A stretch of 64,000 bases of DNA. Origin: Emiliania huxleyi CCMP1516. Taxonomy: Eukaryota; Haptophyta; Isochrysidales; Noelaerhabdaceae. The stretch lies in contig NW_005201223.1 of assembly GCF_000372725.1 (NCBI RefSeq), positions 220,132 to 284,131 of the forward strand, given 5' to 3'. The notes under the pieces are model-generated. The model was not told where the DNA came from. It searched no databases and saw only the letters and a program-made list of their open reading frames with translations. Positions 42,165 to 52,300 of this stretch are shown piece by piece (positions within the stretch are counted from its first letter, which is position 1; every line of letters begins with the position of its first letter). A program made the translations under genes and the position numbers.

Positions 42165-42530
42165 GCTGCACTTGGAGCATTTGGAGTGCAGTCGGCAACC
42201 TCACATCCAGGGCCGGGGAGCTAAGAAGCGCACCCAGCGGGCCAGATGATCGGGATCGGGTATTCGGGTTGCGGGCTAGAGAGCCCTAGCCCTGGGGGGT
42301 GCGCGTTCGCCGTTCGCAGGGAAAGGGCCGTAAAGTAAACACGGGTCTCCGAGGGTTGGCTCCGTCTACCGGGTTTCCCCTTAACTTCAGAACGCCCCCT
42401 AAAAAAAAGAAAGAAAACAGACGGGGCGTGCAGTGTGGTGTTTATTAGCTCCGAGTAGAGGGGGCGTCCTGCAGTTAAGGGGAAACCCGGTACGCGGCCA
42501 ACCCTCGGAGACCTGTGTCTACCTTTAGGA
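42165..42530. repeat. Dispersed repeat family D, facing partial copies
   Basis: 42165-42400 is family D in reverse (CACTTGGAGCATTTGGAGTG to CGGGTCTCCGAGGG). 42435-42530 is the start of the unit in forward orientation (CTCCGAGTAGAGGGGGCG). The two face each other upstream of the AP2-RING gene. Confidence 0.8.
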
Positions 42531-42842
42531 GGGTGAATCAGAGCAGCGAGCGGGCGAGTCACCATTCGCGCCGACGACCCAACCTCACGGAACAACCCAA
42601 CAACCCAACCCAACCCAACACGAAACAACCCAACTCAAAGCACGATTCTGAAGTTGGGCCCTCAGCGCGCGTCCGCGGAAGTTCGAACTTCCGTAACAGA
42701 TGAATGAAGTAAAAGATGTGAATCAACGGAGAGTCCGTGAAGGACGCAGAGGCAGAAGAAGAGGTAGGAGAGGAGAGGATCTCCGTGAGTCTCCAGCGGG
42801 AAACTAGTGGCCTATCACGAGTTAGGGCCCCCACCCCGGCGC

Positions 42843-42852
42843 GAAATTCTTT
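42843..42852 (+). promoter_or_regulatory. AT-rich box upstream of the AP2-RING start
   Basis: GAAATTCTTT ending 7 nt before the ATG at 42859. Confidence 0.35.
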
Positions 42853-42858
42853 GTTTTG

Positions 42859-44535
42859 ATGGCGCTGGCTGGCTCGCGGCAGCAACAGGCTTCCGAGCGC
42901 CTCATGTTGATCCCAGCCACCAAGAACAGCACGACTGGCTACAAGAACGTGAGCTACAGCCGCAGCAGACAGAAGTTCAAAGCGCAGGTGCGGGATGGCG
43001 GCAAGCGTGTCTTCCTCGGCTCCTTCGCCACCGCCAAAGAGGCGGCCACCGCCTACGCTCGCTCAGAGTACGGCCGCGCCGACGCCGCCAAGCTGCTGCA
43101 GCCACGCGCTGCTCCCACTACCGCTGGCGCCGAGGCGATACGGCAGGCGGAGAGGGAGGGCCTGACTCTGGCCAGCAGCAGCAGCAGCAACAGCGGATAC
43201 AGGGGTGTGTTCCACCACCCGAAGCAGAAAGGCAGCAAGAAGTACCAGCTGAGGGCGAAATTTGGCGGCAAGAGGGTCACACTCGGCTACTTCGCCACCG
43301 CCGAGCAGGCGCCGCTCTTCTACGCCCGCAGGGAGGCGGGCAGGGACACCAGCGATCTCACCGCGCCACCGCCGCCACCACCGCCACCCGCGCCTTCCTC
43401 TGCCGCTGGCGCCGAGGCAGTCCGACAGGCGGAGAGGGAGGGCCTGACTCTTGTCACCAGCGGCGACAGCAACAGCGGCTACAGGGGCGTTGGCTACTAC
43501 CCGAAGCAGAAAGGCAGCAAGAAGTACAAGCTGGAGGTGACGTTTGGCGGCAGGAAAGTCACTCTCGGCTGGTTCGCCACCGCCGAGCAGGCGGCGCTCT
43601 TCTGCGCCCGCAGGGAGGCGGGCAGGGATATGGTTGCGCTCTACCCGCCGCCGCCGCCACCCGTGCCTTCCACTGCCGCTGGCGCCGGGGCAGTCCGGCA
43701 GGCAAAGAGGGAGGGCCTGACTCTGGCTACGAGCAGCAGCAGCAACAGCGGCTATAGGGGCGTCTGCTACTGCCCAACGCGGCAAGGCAGCAAGAAGTAC
43801 AGGCTGAGGGTGAGGGTTGGCGGCAAGCAGGTTCACCTCGGCACCTTCGCCACCGCCGAGGAGGCGGCGCTGGCGCGTGCGCGGCACCTGTGGGACACGA
43901 CCGTCCGCCTGCTCGAGCCGCAGCCGCAGCAAGCACCACCGCAAGGCGCAGCAGGGCCGTCCGAGGCCAGCTATGAGGAGGAGGAGGACGGCTTCGACCC
44001 GGCGGACACTGCCGCTGCCGTGGCTAACTCGCTGCTCTCCGAACCGCCGCCTTCCGCGAGCGAGCAGAGGGCGGCGAGGCGGCAGGCGCGCGCAGCAGAG
44101 CAGGCGGCGAGGGCGGAGGCTGCGGCGAGGGCGGAGGCTACGGCGGGGGCGGGTGCTGCCCCGCCATGTGACGACGAGGTAAAGGTGGAGGCGGAGGTGG
44201 AGAGCGGTAGCGAGGAGGAGTCGGAGATGGAGGTGGAGGCGGCTGCCGCAGTTGCGGGCGTGTCCGCGGCTACAGCAGTAGCGGAGGAGGCCCTCGAGTG
44301 CGTCATTTGCTTGGACGACCTCAGCGCACACCCCGAGGCGCGCCTGCAGCCGCGCGACCCGAGCGGCTGGGGCGCCACGCACTGCTGCAAGAGCCTCTTC
44401 CACTACCGCTGCCTGCACACTTGGCTCAACGACGACAGCGAGGTCGAGACGAGCTGCGGCATGGAGCCGATCAACACGGCTTGCCCGGTCTGCCGAGGCT
44501 TCGTGTCGAAGTCGGCGTCGCGGATGCTACGCTAG
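42859..44535 (+). CDS. Protein with four AP2-like DNA-binding domains and a C-terminal RING-H2 finger
   Basis: 558 aa, single exon, ATG at 42859. Four AP2/ERF-type domains start at about residues 25, 111, 207 and 297: TGYKNVSYSRSRQKFKAQV, SGYRGVFHHPKQ, SGYRGVGYYPKQ and SGYRGVCYCPTR, each followed by a GGK/R..LG.FATAE.A stretch and the helix. Linkers are Pro/Ala-rich with a repeated EAVRQAEREGLTL motif. After acidic and Ala-rich segments a RING-H2 finger follows at about 480-545: CVICLDDL, CCKSLFHYRCLHTWL, CPVC. AP2 domains bind DNA; the RING predicts ubiquitin ligase activity. Inferred: a chromatin-associated ligase or a transcription factor that controls its own or a partner's turnover. The combination is not one I know. 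Confidence 0.85.
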   Translation: MALAGSRQQQASERLMLIPATKNSTTGYKNVSYSRSRQKFKAQVRDGGKRVFLGSFATAKEAATAYARSEYGRADAAKLLQPRAAPTTAGAEAIRQAEREGLTLASSSSSNSGYRGVFHHPKQKGSKKYQLRAKFGGKRVTLGYFATAEQAPLFYARREAGRDTSDLTAPPPPPPPPAPSSAAGAEAVRQAEREGLTLVTSGDSNSGYRGVGYYPKQKGSKKYKLEVTFGGRKVTLGWFATAEQAALFCARREAGRDMVALYPPPPPPVPSTAAGAGAVRQAKREGLTLATSSSSNSGYRGVCYCPTRQGSKKYRLRVRVGGKQVHLGTFATAEEAALARARHLWDTTVRLLEPQPQQAPPQGAAGPSEASYEEEEDGFDPADTAAAVANSLLSEPPPSASEQRAARRQARAAEQAARAEAAARAEATAGAGAAPPCDDEVKVEAEVESGSEEESEMEVEAAAAVAGVSAATAVAEEALECVICLDDLSAHPEARLQPRDPSGWGATHCCKSLFHYRCLHTWLNDDSEVETSCGMEPINTACPVCRGFVSKSASRMLR

Positions 44536-44749
44536 AAGCCAAATCGTTTTCTTGTTCTTGCGAAATTCTTTTTACTGAATTCCGGGAGTTTTGTTGTAAA
44601 GAAAAATAAAAAAGAAGCAGGGATGGAGTTGGAGTTTTGTTGTAAAACGAGGAGGCAGCGAAAATTCTTTTTGCCCTCCGCGCCGGGTTTTTGCTCTGGG
44701 GGGTAGATGCCCACGCCCGGGGCCCTGCCCTTGGCGTGCCTACGCGCGC

Positions 44750-46543
44750 GTGCACGCCTTCTACCAGCTGTGCCGCTTCACGTCGCCACCGGAGCCGACG
44801 CTTTTCATTGCGCTACAGGCGCCGTTCGTCCTCGCCGCTCTCGTGCGGCCATCAAAGGCCACGCTCATCGGCTCCGCCGTGACGAACTGGTGCACCATCG
44901 CATGGCATCTGCCTGCAGTCGTCGACATGGACTGGTGGGCGATGAACACGGACGCGGCCGTCATTCTCGCGCTCCTCCTCGTGAGCGGCGACATCGCCTT
45001 CATCTCGCACGTGATTCGAATCCAGATGGCAATATTTTACGCGGCGAGCGGGCTGTGGAAGGCGAATGTGGACCACTCGGATCCGCGGCTGTCGTGCTCG
45101 TCGCTCATGCTCGTGCAGATTCTCTGCGGCTGGCTGCCCGAGCCGCTCCTCGCCAAATCGCTCGTCTTGCTCGTCGCCACCACCGCACCGCACATTACGC
45201 TCATCGTCGAGTGCGGCATTCCGATTCTGCTGCTCAGCCCATCGCGGACGGCGTGGCGCCTCGGCGTGGCGCTCGCGCTCGCGCTGCACCTGGGGATCAT
45301 GGCCGCGCCGCTTCCCCTCTCCATCGCAGACTTTGGCGCCCTGTCCGCCTCGCGCCTCTTCTGGGTCACTCCGCACGCGAGCGTGCGCGCCGTGGCAGAG
45401 GTGGAGGCGGCTTTGAGCTTGCACGGCGGCGAGGCGTCGCGCGGCGTCGCCCTCGGCGCGGCGCTCGTCGTGGGCGTGACCGCGACCGTGTGCGCGGTGC
45501 ACGGCTCATGCGAGCGCGTCGTCGCCAACCTCGCCTACAGCGCGCTCGCGGCGCTCACGCTCCGCACCCTCGTCCTCGATGACGACGCGCCGCCTCCCAC
45601 TTCCAACAAGGCAAGGGCGGCGCCGCCGGTGCTGCCGGCGCCGCCGCCGCTGCCGCCGCTGCCGCCGCTGCCGCCGCGTGCCCGACGCACACTCGCGTGG
45701 GCGCTGATCGGCGGCGCGGCCTTCTACGCGTTCGGCATGCCCATGCTCGGGCTGATCGACGTGGGTGGCTGCACGATGTTCTCGCACATCAAGCAGCACG
45801 GCGGCTCCAGCCACGCCTTCCTCCCAACCGGACTCATCCAGCGCTGGCTGGCGCATCGCAGCCCGGCCGACGGCGCGCTCGGCCCGCTGCGCGACCTGGC
45901 GGGCGGCGTAGTGCGCGTCGAGCGCTCGACCTCTCGCTTCCTCAACGCCATCTACCCGGGCGAGACGCTCGAGTTCGAGCCGGAGCCGCTCGTGCGCCAC
46001 ACGCTGCACTCGGTTGGCCACGAGGGGAGGCTATTCACGCACCAGGGCGCGCGCGCTCGCAACCTGCGTGGCAAGAACATGGGCGTCGGCGGCGGGCTCA
46101 CCGGCCTCGGTATCGGCTACATTATGGTGCAACGGTCCAACGGCGCCCACGGCCGGCCGTTTACGCGGTACACGCTGCCGACGCTCGAGGTGCGGATGAT
46201 GCTCGAGGCGATGAGAGAGCGCAACGAGAGCTTTGAGCTCGTGTACACGCGCATCGCCGGCGCGCCGCCACTCGACGACCACGCCGCCGCCGAGGAGTGG
46301 CGCGCGTCGGGGTGCGGGACCCGCGTCCGCCTGCGCGAGGCCGATGGCGTGCGCGACTGCTCGGCCGTCGACACGTGCGCCGCCGGCGGCTGGTTCGTCC
46401 GGTGGGCGGCGCGGCGAGCTTGCGCCGAGGACGAGCTTGCTGTGCTGGCGACGCCGCCTGGCTGGCTCGCCCGCAAGCTCCTCCTCGCCAACCCGTACCC
46501 CATCCTTCAGCCCGCGGGAAGGTACTGCGGAAGTAGCGGCTAA
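44750..46543 (+). CDS. HTTM-like multi-span membrane protein, 5' end unresolved
   Basis: 597 codons from a GTG at 44750; the first in-frame ATG is at about 44927, inside the hydrophobic domain, and the frame is open upstream (WRAYARVHAFYQLCRF). So a short 5' exon or a non-ATG start is likely. N-terminal half: about six to eight helices with the HTTM-like pattern IRIQMAIFYAASGLWKAN and HITLIVECGIPILLL. HTTM domains are shared with vitamin K-dependent carboxylase. A Pro-rich linker (PAPPPLPPLPPLPPR) leads to another helix and a soluble C-terminal half with CTMFSHIKQHGGSSHAFLP, which may be lumenal. Enzymatic role not assignable. It starts only about 215 bp after the AP2-RING stop. Confidence 0.65.
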   Translation: MHAFYQLCRFTSPPEPTLFIALQAPFVLAALVRPSKATLIGSAVTNWCTIAWHLPAVVDMDWWAMNTDAAVILALLLVSGDIAFISHVIRIQMAIFYAASGLWKANVDHSDPRLSCSSLMLVQILCGWLPEPLLAKSLVLLVATTAPHITLIVECGIPILLLSPSRTAWRLGVALALALHLGIMAAPLPLSIADFGALSASRLFWVTPHASVRAVAEVEAALSLHGGEASRGVALGAALVVGVTATVCAVHGSCERVVANLAYSALAALTLRTLVLDDDAPPPTSNKARAAPPVLPAPPPLPPLPPLPPRARRTLAWALIGGAAFYAFGMPMLGLIDVGGCTMFSHIKQHGGSSHAFLPTGLIQRWLAHRSPADGALGPLRDLAGGVVRVERSTSRFLNAIYPGETLEFEPEPLVRHTLHSVGHEGRLFTHQGARARNLRGKNMGVGGGLTGLGIGYIMVQRSNGAHGRPFTRYTLPTLEVRMMLEAMRERNESFELVYTRIAGAPPLDDHAAAEEWRASGCGTRVRLREADGVRDCSAVDTCAAGGWFVRWAARRACAEDELAVLATPPGWLARKLLLANPYPILQPAGRYCGSSG

Positions 46544-46689
46544 TTCGAGGTGCGTGTCTGGAGAGTGTGAGTCGTGGATCCAACGGCAGGTCGTCCGCTT
46601 CCCACCCGCGGCGGGTTTCGTCTTCTTTTCGGCGAGGTTTCTTTTCAGCTTTTGCGTGCTGCGCGAGGCGTGAGGCTGAGGGAGGGTGT

Positions 46690-47325
46690 CTAGAGGATGT
46701 AGAGTGTAGAGCGCTGTAGGAGCTCGTAGAGCTGTAGAGATGTAGAGCGCTCTGGAGCGCTGTAGAGCTGTAGAGCTCTACATCCGGCGCGTGACGATGT
46801 GAGTCCGATGTAGAGCGATGTAGAGCGCGATTTTGCTGTAGTAGAGTTCAGTGTGGTCAGCAAGCAGGAAATGCCAAAAAACCCGGGTAAAACCCGAAAA
46901 TACACCCGCGGGGTTTTTCAGGTCTTTTCGGGTATTACCCGCACTGGACGCTGGAGATCGTCGTGGGTCACTGGTAGGCCTTCCTTGTTGTTGTTCAGCT
47001 GGCCCTCTCCCGCCACGCACTCCGTCAGAGCCCTCTCCCCTCTTGCACAACAGGAATTTTGACAATTAACCCCCCCCCCCCCCCCCCCGCAGAGGAGGGA
47101 CACAACACAGAACAAAACGATGAGCTTGCTCATCCCGGAGTGGTTCGACCCCACACAAACCCGAGACGGTGATGGGAGGCGTCGTACGGTGATCTCAGGC
47201 CCAGTGAGGTAGTGCACCAGACCTGTCCCGGATCCTGCTGAACAAGCTCCTCTTGTAGCTCGATCGGTCACACCGCCATCGCCGTCGGGGAGAGGGGGGA
47301 CGACACTGCTCTGGCAGCGTGCACC
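46690..47325. repeat. Intergenic with GTAGAGC repeats, a hairpin and a long C tract
   Basis: 46690-46830: irregular repeats of TGTAGAGCGC/TGTAGAGCTG with the inverted pair GTAGAGCTC. 46872-46940: imperfect hairpin ACCCGGGTAAAACCCGAAAA / TTTTCGGGTATTACCC. 47071-47089: C run. No certain gene. Confidence 0.55.
46918..47133 (-). CDS. Possible small secreted Cys-containing peptide
   Basis: 71 codons from the ATG at 47133: a signal-peptide-like start (MSKLIVLFCVVSLLC) followed by Gly residues encoded by the C tract, then NCQNSCCARGERALTEC. The homopolymer tract makes the frame unreliable and no homologue is recognised. Could be chance. Confidence 0.2.
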   Translation of the reverse strand: MSKLIVLFCVVSLLCGGGGGGVNCQNSCCARGERALTECVAGEGQLNNNKEGLPVTHDDLQRPVRVIPEKT

Positions 47326-47327
47326 TC

Positions 47328-47452
47328 GATCCTGTACCGTGTTTGTTATGACCCCCTCAATGAACACACCAGTGAGGGAGGGCGAGACGATCGAGGGGTC
47401 CCGTACCATGCGGAATCGACCCTATCCCCAGTGCTCAAGTGCTCAAGCTGGC
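47328..47452 (+). repeat. Dispersed repeat family B, copy 3
   Basis: Most complete copy: from CCTGTACCGTGTTTGTTATG through GAGACGATCGAGGGGTCCCG to CAGTGCTCAAGTGCTCAAG. Confidence 0.88.
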
Positions 47453-47731
47453 CTAACGAGTAACGTTAGCTACTGTTGTTGGGAGCCCAACTGTTGTTCT
47501 GTTGTTACTGTTAACACTAGCAACACTGTTCAGCTCTTAACGTTTGACAGCTCTATATGTGGGTAGCGCATGGGGCAGGGTGGGTAGCAACCCTCGGCGA
47601 GACCACACACCCCACCTTCTCGCTTCTGTCAGACCACGCCAGGTATGACTCTGACCGTGCAGACCGTGCGCAGACGACCACGCAAAAAGTTAGAACCCGC
47701 GCTAGGTCTCGGGTTTGACGGATGACCCATG

Positions 47732-47780
47732 TGTGAGTGTTAGAGTTGTTTGGTATTGCTAAAAATCTCTCTCTCCCATG
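47732..47780 (+). repeat. Dispersed repeat family C, copy 2
   Basis: Same 45-bp element as at 2769 and 49289, ending directly at the edge of the palindromic foldback. Confidence 0.85.
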
Positions 47781-48625
47781 GAGCGGCCGCACATTGCTCG
47801 GTACCCCCCCTGCACATCTAAAGTCATCCCTGCTGCTAGGGGGGGGGGTCTGACCCCCCCAGCAGCAGAGCGCTGCTGCTGGGGGGGGGGGTCCCGACCC
47901 CCCCAGCAACAGAACGCTGCTGCTGGGGGGGGGGGGCCCCACCCCCCCAGCGGGCGAAGGCATTGGACCCAGGTTTTCCGGGTCCCACCTATTAGCCGGC
48001 GCCCCCCCCTCTGAACTTGACTTTAGTTTTAACAGAAAGCTCGAAGACGCTCTGTTTGCCGGGCCTTCAAACCCAAAACACCCTCGTCGTGTCGAGTGCT
48101 GGCGTTTTACTAAAGACTTGTGACCATGTGAGTCTATCTTGTACTACCACACTAACAGCCGTGTTAGTGAGCCACTCACTCGGGCGTCTCGGCTGACGTT
48201 GATCGATCAGCGTTGATCTCTCTAGCCTATCGGTCCCCCGCTCGATCCTCGGATCGCTCGCTCACGAAATCGATCGACTGAGCTTAACGACTTTTCTTTT
48301 GAAACGCGCGCGCGGCCCGTCGCGCGGCAAAACTGTCAGGTCCGCCGCGACGCGTCGCCGCAATGGCGGGCAGCGACGTGGTGGAAGCCATGCGGCTCGC
48401 CCTCAAGCCATTTAATATCCAGCACCTCGCCGACGACTGGAACGCTAACCGTACTTACTTACAGCTGTCGGTACAGAGATGCCAGCACCCCCTAGCAGCA
48501 GAGCGCTGCTGCTGGGGGGGGGGTCCCGACCCCCCCAGCAGCAGAGCGCTGCTGCTGGGGGGGGGGGTCGGCCATGACTTTAGATGTGCAGGGGGGGTAC
48601 CGAGCAGTGTGCGGCCGCTCATGGG
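47778..48625. mobile_element. Palindromic foldback element with G-run hairpin arrays
   Basis: The outer about 50 bp at 47780-47832 (GAGCGGCCGCAC, GCTCGGTACCCCCCC, GCACATCTAAAGTCAT) recur inverted at 48570-48625. Just inside each arm is an array of about 42-bp units made of AGCAGCAGAGCGCTGCTGCT followed by a G run of about 10, TCCCGA and a C run: 47833-47955 (three units) and 48490-48568 (two). Each unit folds on itself, and the G runs could form quadruplexes. The middle (47960-48490) shows no gene. Probably a non-autonomous foldback element; the target duplication was not resolved. Confidence 0.7.
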
Positions 48626-49288
48626 GTCACTCCCGCGAAACTCGTGAACTCTGCTCGTTCTCAGGGAGGGGCATAGTCCCGTTCACACCCTCTCACTTAG
48701 GCATGAGCGCCCGAAACTTGAACGGCGGGCGCCTGACGAACCCGAGGGGGGGACGGGGGCAGCAACGGCTGCGGCCCCGAGAGTCGAATCGACAACTCAT
48801 AGTTCGAACTGGCGACTCTCATAATGAAACTTGCTGAAATCGCCCTGTGGGGGCGGCAGCGGCGACCGCCCCGGGGGCGGCAGCGGTGACCGCCCCGGGG
48901 AATATGTTTAGCGACTCCCACCCCCAAGGAAGTTCTGATAGACATGTCCAGGACTCTCTGTGGCTGAAGTAGCGTGTGCGTCGAACGAAGCCACAAGAGG
49001 GCTGGCTACGTCGGAGAATTGGGTGGGGGGTGGGGGTTTCGCGTATTTTGTTTTCTTAATAGTTCTGGTCCCCAAGGGACATCATCAAAGGAGGGGGCAT
49101 GGCCATCTCCCCCTCCTCCTGCCCGCAATCGGCCCGCGGCGCGTGCAAGCCGCAGGGCCCCCACTCTGCGCAGGAACTAGCCGGCTGGGGCAGTCGGAGA
49201 AGGGGCAACTCCGTGCACTGACGGTCGGCCGTCAGAAAACACGCCTGCGTGGATCGCGTCACACCAATCCTCGCTACCCAACGCAACG
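48626..49288. other. Intergenic, no gene seen
   Basis: Contains a short GGGGGCGGCAGCGG(C/T)GACCGCCCC duplication at 48846-48900. No coding family features. Confidence 0.4.
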
Positions 49289-49340
49289 TGTGAGTGTTAG
49301 AGTTGTTTGGTATTGCTAAAAATCTCTCTCTCTCTCTCCC
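49289..49340 (+). repeat. Dispersed repeat family C, copy 3
   Basis: Same 45-bp element, here with an extended CT tail, ending 34 nt before the F-box ATG; it may serve as the 5' UTR or promoter of that gene. Confidence 0.85.
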
Positions 49341-49373
49341 AACGCGGCCAAACACGAGAAACAGGCAAAAAAA

Positions 49374-52300
49374 ATGGTGGAGAGCGACGCAAATCTCACA
49401 AGAATGGCGCGGACCGCCGCCACCCTCAACGAGGGCTCCCCGGCTGACGTGCTCGACGCCGGCTGCCTCGCCGAGATCTTTGGCCGCCTCACCGACGTCG
49501 GCCTCTGCCGCGTGCGCAGTGTGTGCACCTCGTGGCGTGCCGCCGCCTCCATTCCGGGGATTTGGCGCGAGGTTTTTGCGACAATGCACGGAGAGCACGC
49601 TCGGCGGTGGGCGCCGTCGCAGGACCCGCTCGTGGACCCACCCGGCGGCGACGAGTGGCAAGTGCGCTGCGCCCACCGCCGCCAAGCAGCCTCCAACCGG
49701 GTGGCGGGGCAGGCGACCTACCGCAAGCTCCCGTACGAGATGGGCCACTCGCCCACCGCCTCGCCCTTCTACGTCGCCTCGCTCGCCATCGACGGCCCGT
49801 GGCTCGCGCTCGGAGAGTTCGGCGGCTTCCTCACGCTCTACGACCTGCGGGCGAGCCGGCGGCGGTGGCGGCGGCCGCACGCCCTCCCGCAAGGCTTTGT
49901 GGAGAACGGGCGCGAGGACCTGTGCGTGGTGAGCGCGGCGATGGTGGACGCGGTCGGCGGCTGCGTGGGCAGCCTCGCCTCGGGGAGTGGCACGCTGCTG
50001 GTCCGCTGCCTCTCTTCTGGCCAGCTGCTGCACCGGCTCGACCACTCCGCCCTGCTGGGAGGGCTGGCGGACGCTCTGCCGCAGCTGCCACCGCTCACCT
50101 TTCCAGGAACCTACTTCAACATGCCGCAGTGGCGGACGGAGTGCGTCGTCGCCTCGCTCTGCCTCTACTCGGCCGAGCGGCTCGGGCCGGAAGCCTCGCG
50201 AGGCGGGAGCAGGCAGGGCGGCGGGAGCAGGCAGGGCGGCGGGAGCAGGCAGGGCGGAGGAAGGGCCGGCGGAGGCGAGCCCGGCGGCGGGCCGAGGTGC
50301 GGCGGGCCGGGGTGCGGCGGCCCTCTCCGGCTGATGAGCGTGGCGGTGCTCGAGAAGACCTCGCCGACGGAGCAGGACCTGACCGAGTGCCTCTCGATAC
50401 TGTGGCTCCTCCCACCGCTGCCTGTGAACAGCGTCTCTTCACACCTCTAGCTGTGAACAGGTGCCTCTCGATGCTATGGCTCCTCCCACCGCTGCCGCGG
50501 CCCGGCGAGGCGGCCGCAGAGGCAGGCGGCTCCCGAGAGGCGGCCGGGGAGGCGGAGCTTGCGGTTGCGCCGCCGCAGCTGCTGCGCGCGCGAGTGGGCG
50601 CCATGTCGGAGCAGGGCGGTGTGGTGGCGGAGGTGTGAACAGCGTCTCTTCACACCTCTAGCTGTGAACAGGCGCCATGTCGGAGCAGGGCGGCGTGGTG
50701 GCGGAGGTGCACGCGGGATCGGGCGGCTCGGCGCACGCTGCTCCTCCCCCGAGCTAGCTGCCCCTTCCGAGCCCCTTCCGAGACCCCTCCGAGACCCTTC
50801 CGAGACCCTTCCGAGACCCTTCCGAGACCCCTCTCCCGGAGCCTTCCTGCAGGCGCACGAGCTGCTGCTCCTCGAGCTCCTCACCCTCCTCCCGCTCGGC
50901 CGTGCGAGCCTGCACCTCGCGAGGGGGAGGAGGTGTGAACAGCGTCTCTTCACACCTCCAGCTGTGAACAGGTGCGAGCCTGCACCTCGCGAGGGGGGGG
51001 AGGTGTGAACAGCGTCTCTTCACACCTCCAGCTGTGAACAGGTGCGAGCCTGCACCTCGCGAGGGGGAGGAGGGCGACTCGAGCGTCGCGGCGCACCTTC
51101 TCGAGCCGCGACGCGTACCGCCTCGCCGAGAAGGGCACACCGAACGCGGACATGTCCCGGACATGTCATGGACGTGCCCGGGTAGGTACAGCCTCGCCGT
51201 CGAGAAGGGCGTGCCGTACGCGTCTCTCCAGCGCCGCTCGCCGACCTCGTGGCTCGTGCTGCTCGAGCTGCCCGTCCCGCCCGGCCTCGGCCACCGAGGC
51301 GCCTTCCTCGAGGTCTGGAGCGTGACCTGCTCCCAGTCCGCCGAGGGGCTGCGCGCGCAGGCGGCGGCGTCGCAGCCACCGCAGCAGGAGGCTGCTTGGC
51401 CGGAGAAGGCCCTGCACGCCGCTCCTCCGGCGGAGGCTTCCCTCCTGCAGGTCGTCGGCCAGCCGGCCTCAGTCAAAGTCCACTCGTCGTTCTCCGCACC
51501 GAACCCTCCCTCCTTAGCCCTCCCTCCGTACCCCTCCCTCCTTAGCCCTCCCTCCGTACCCCTCCCTCCTTAGCCCTCCCTCCGTGCCCCTCCCTCCTTA
51601 GCCCTCCCTCCGTACCCCTCCCTCCTTAGCCCTCCCTCCGTACCCCCCCCCCTTCCCCTCCCGCAGGTGCTCGACCTCTCCTACCCGCAGCAGGCCCTCT
51701 GGACGTCGCAGGCGCCGGTGCCGCGCGTCGACTGGCCGCCCTTCGACCGGCACCGGTCAGTCTTCCTCCCGTACCAGCACCTCGCCCGCGAAGGCTTCTC
51801 TACCTACCAGGAAGGGCGGGAGAGGCCCGCGCTGCTCGAGCTCGACTCTGGAAGGCGCATCCTCGGCCGCAGCTCGTATGGAGCGCAGCCCGACTACTAC
51901 ACCACGGTGGGCTGCAGGGCAGCGTGCTCCTGCGCCGACCTCCGGCTGCTGTGGCACGGGGGTGGGGCGGAGCCGACGCCGTGGCTGCTGCTGGAGCGGC
52001 CGTTACCGACATGGGGCAACGATGGGGAGCGGGTCGTGCTAGAGACTTGGAGGCTGGACCGCGAGCACGGCGGTGGTGATGGGGAGGAGGAGGAGGAGGA
52101 GGAGGAGGAGGGCGGCGGGGGCGGCGGCGAGGAGGACGGGGCGGGCGCCGCTCTTCGCAAAGGAGCGCTGCTTCGCGCATCGCTTGCGAGCTCCGAGCTG
52201 CGGCGCCTCTCGAGCCAGCGCGGCACGCCCCCGCTCGAACTGATTCGGACGGAGAGGGGGGCGCCGCTGCAGACCGCTGCCAACTGGCGCTGGCTCGTGC

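Noticed and set aside
48770-48830. tRNA-like segment with GTTCGAACT
   Set aside because: Matches only a T-arm-like string; no acceptor or anticodon stem fits.
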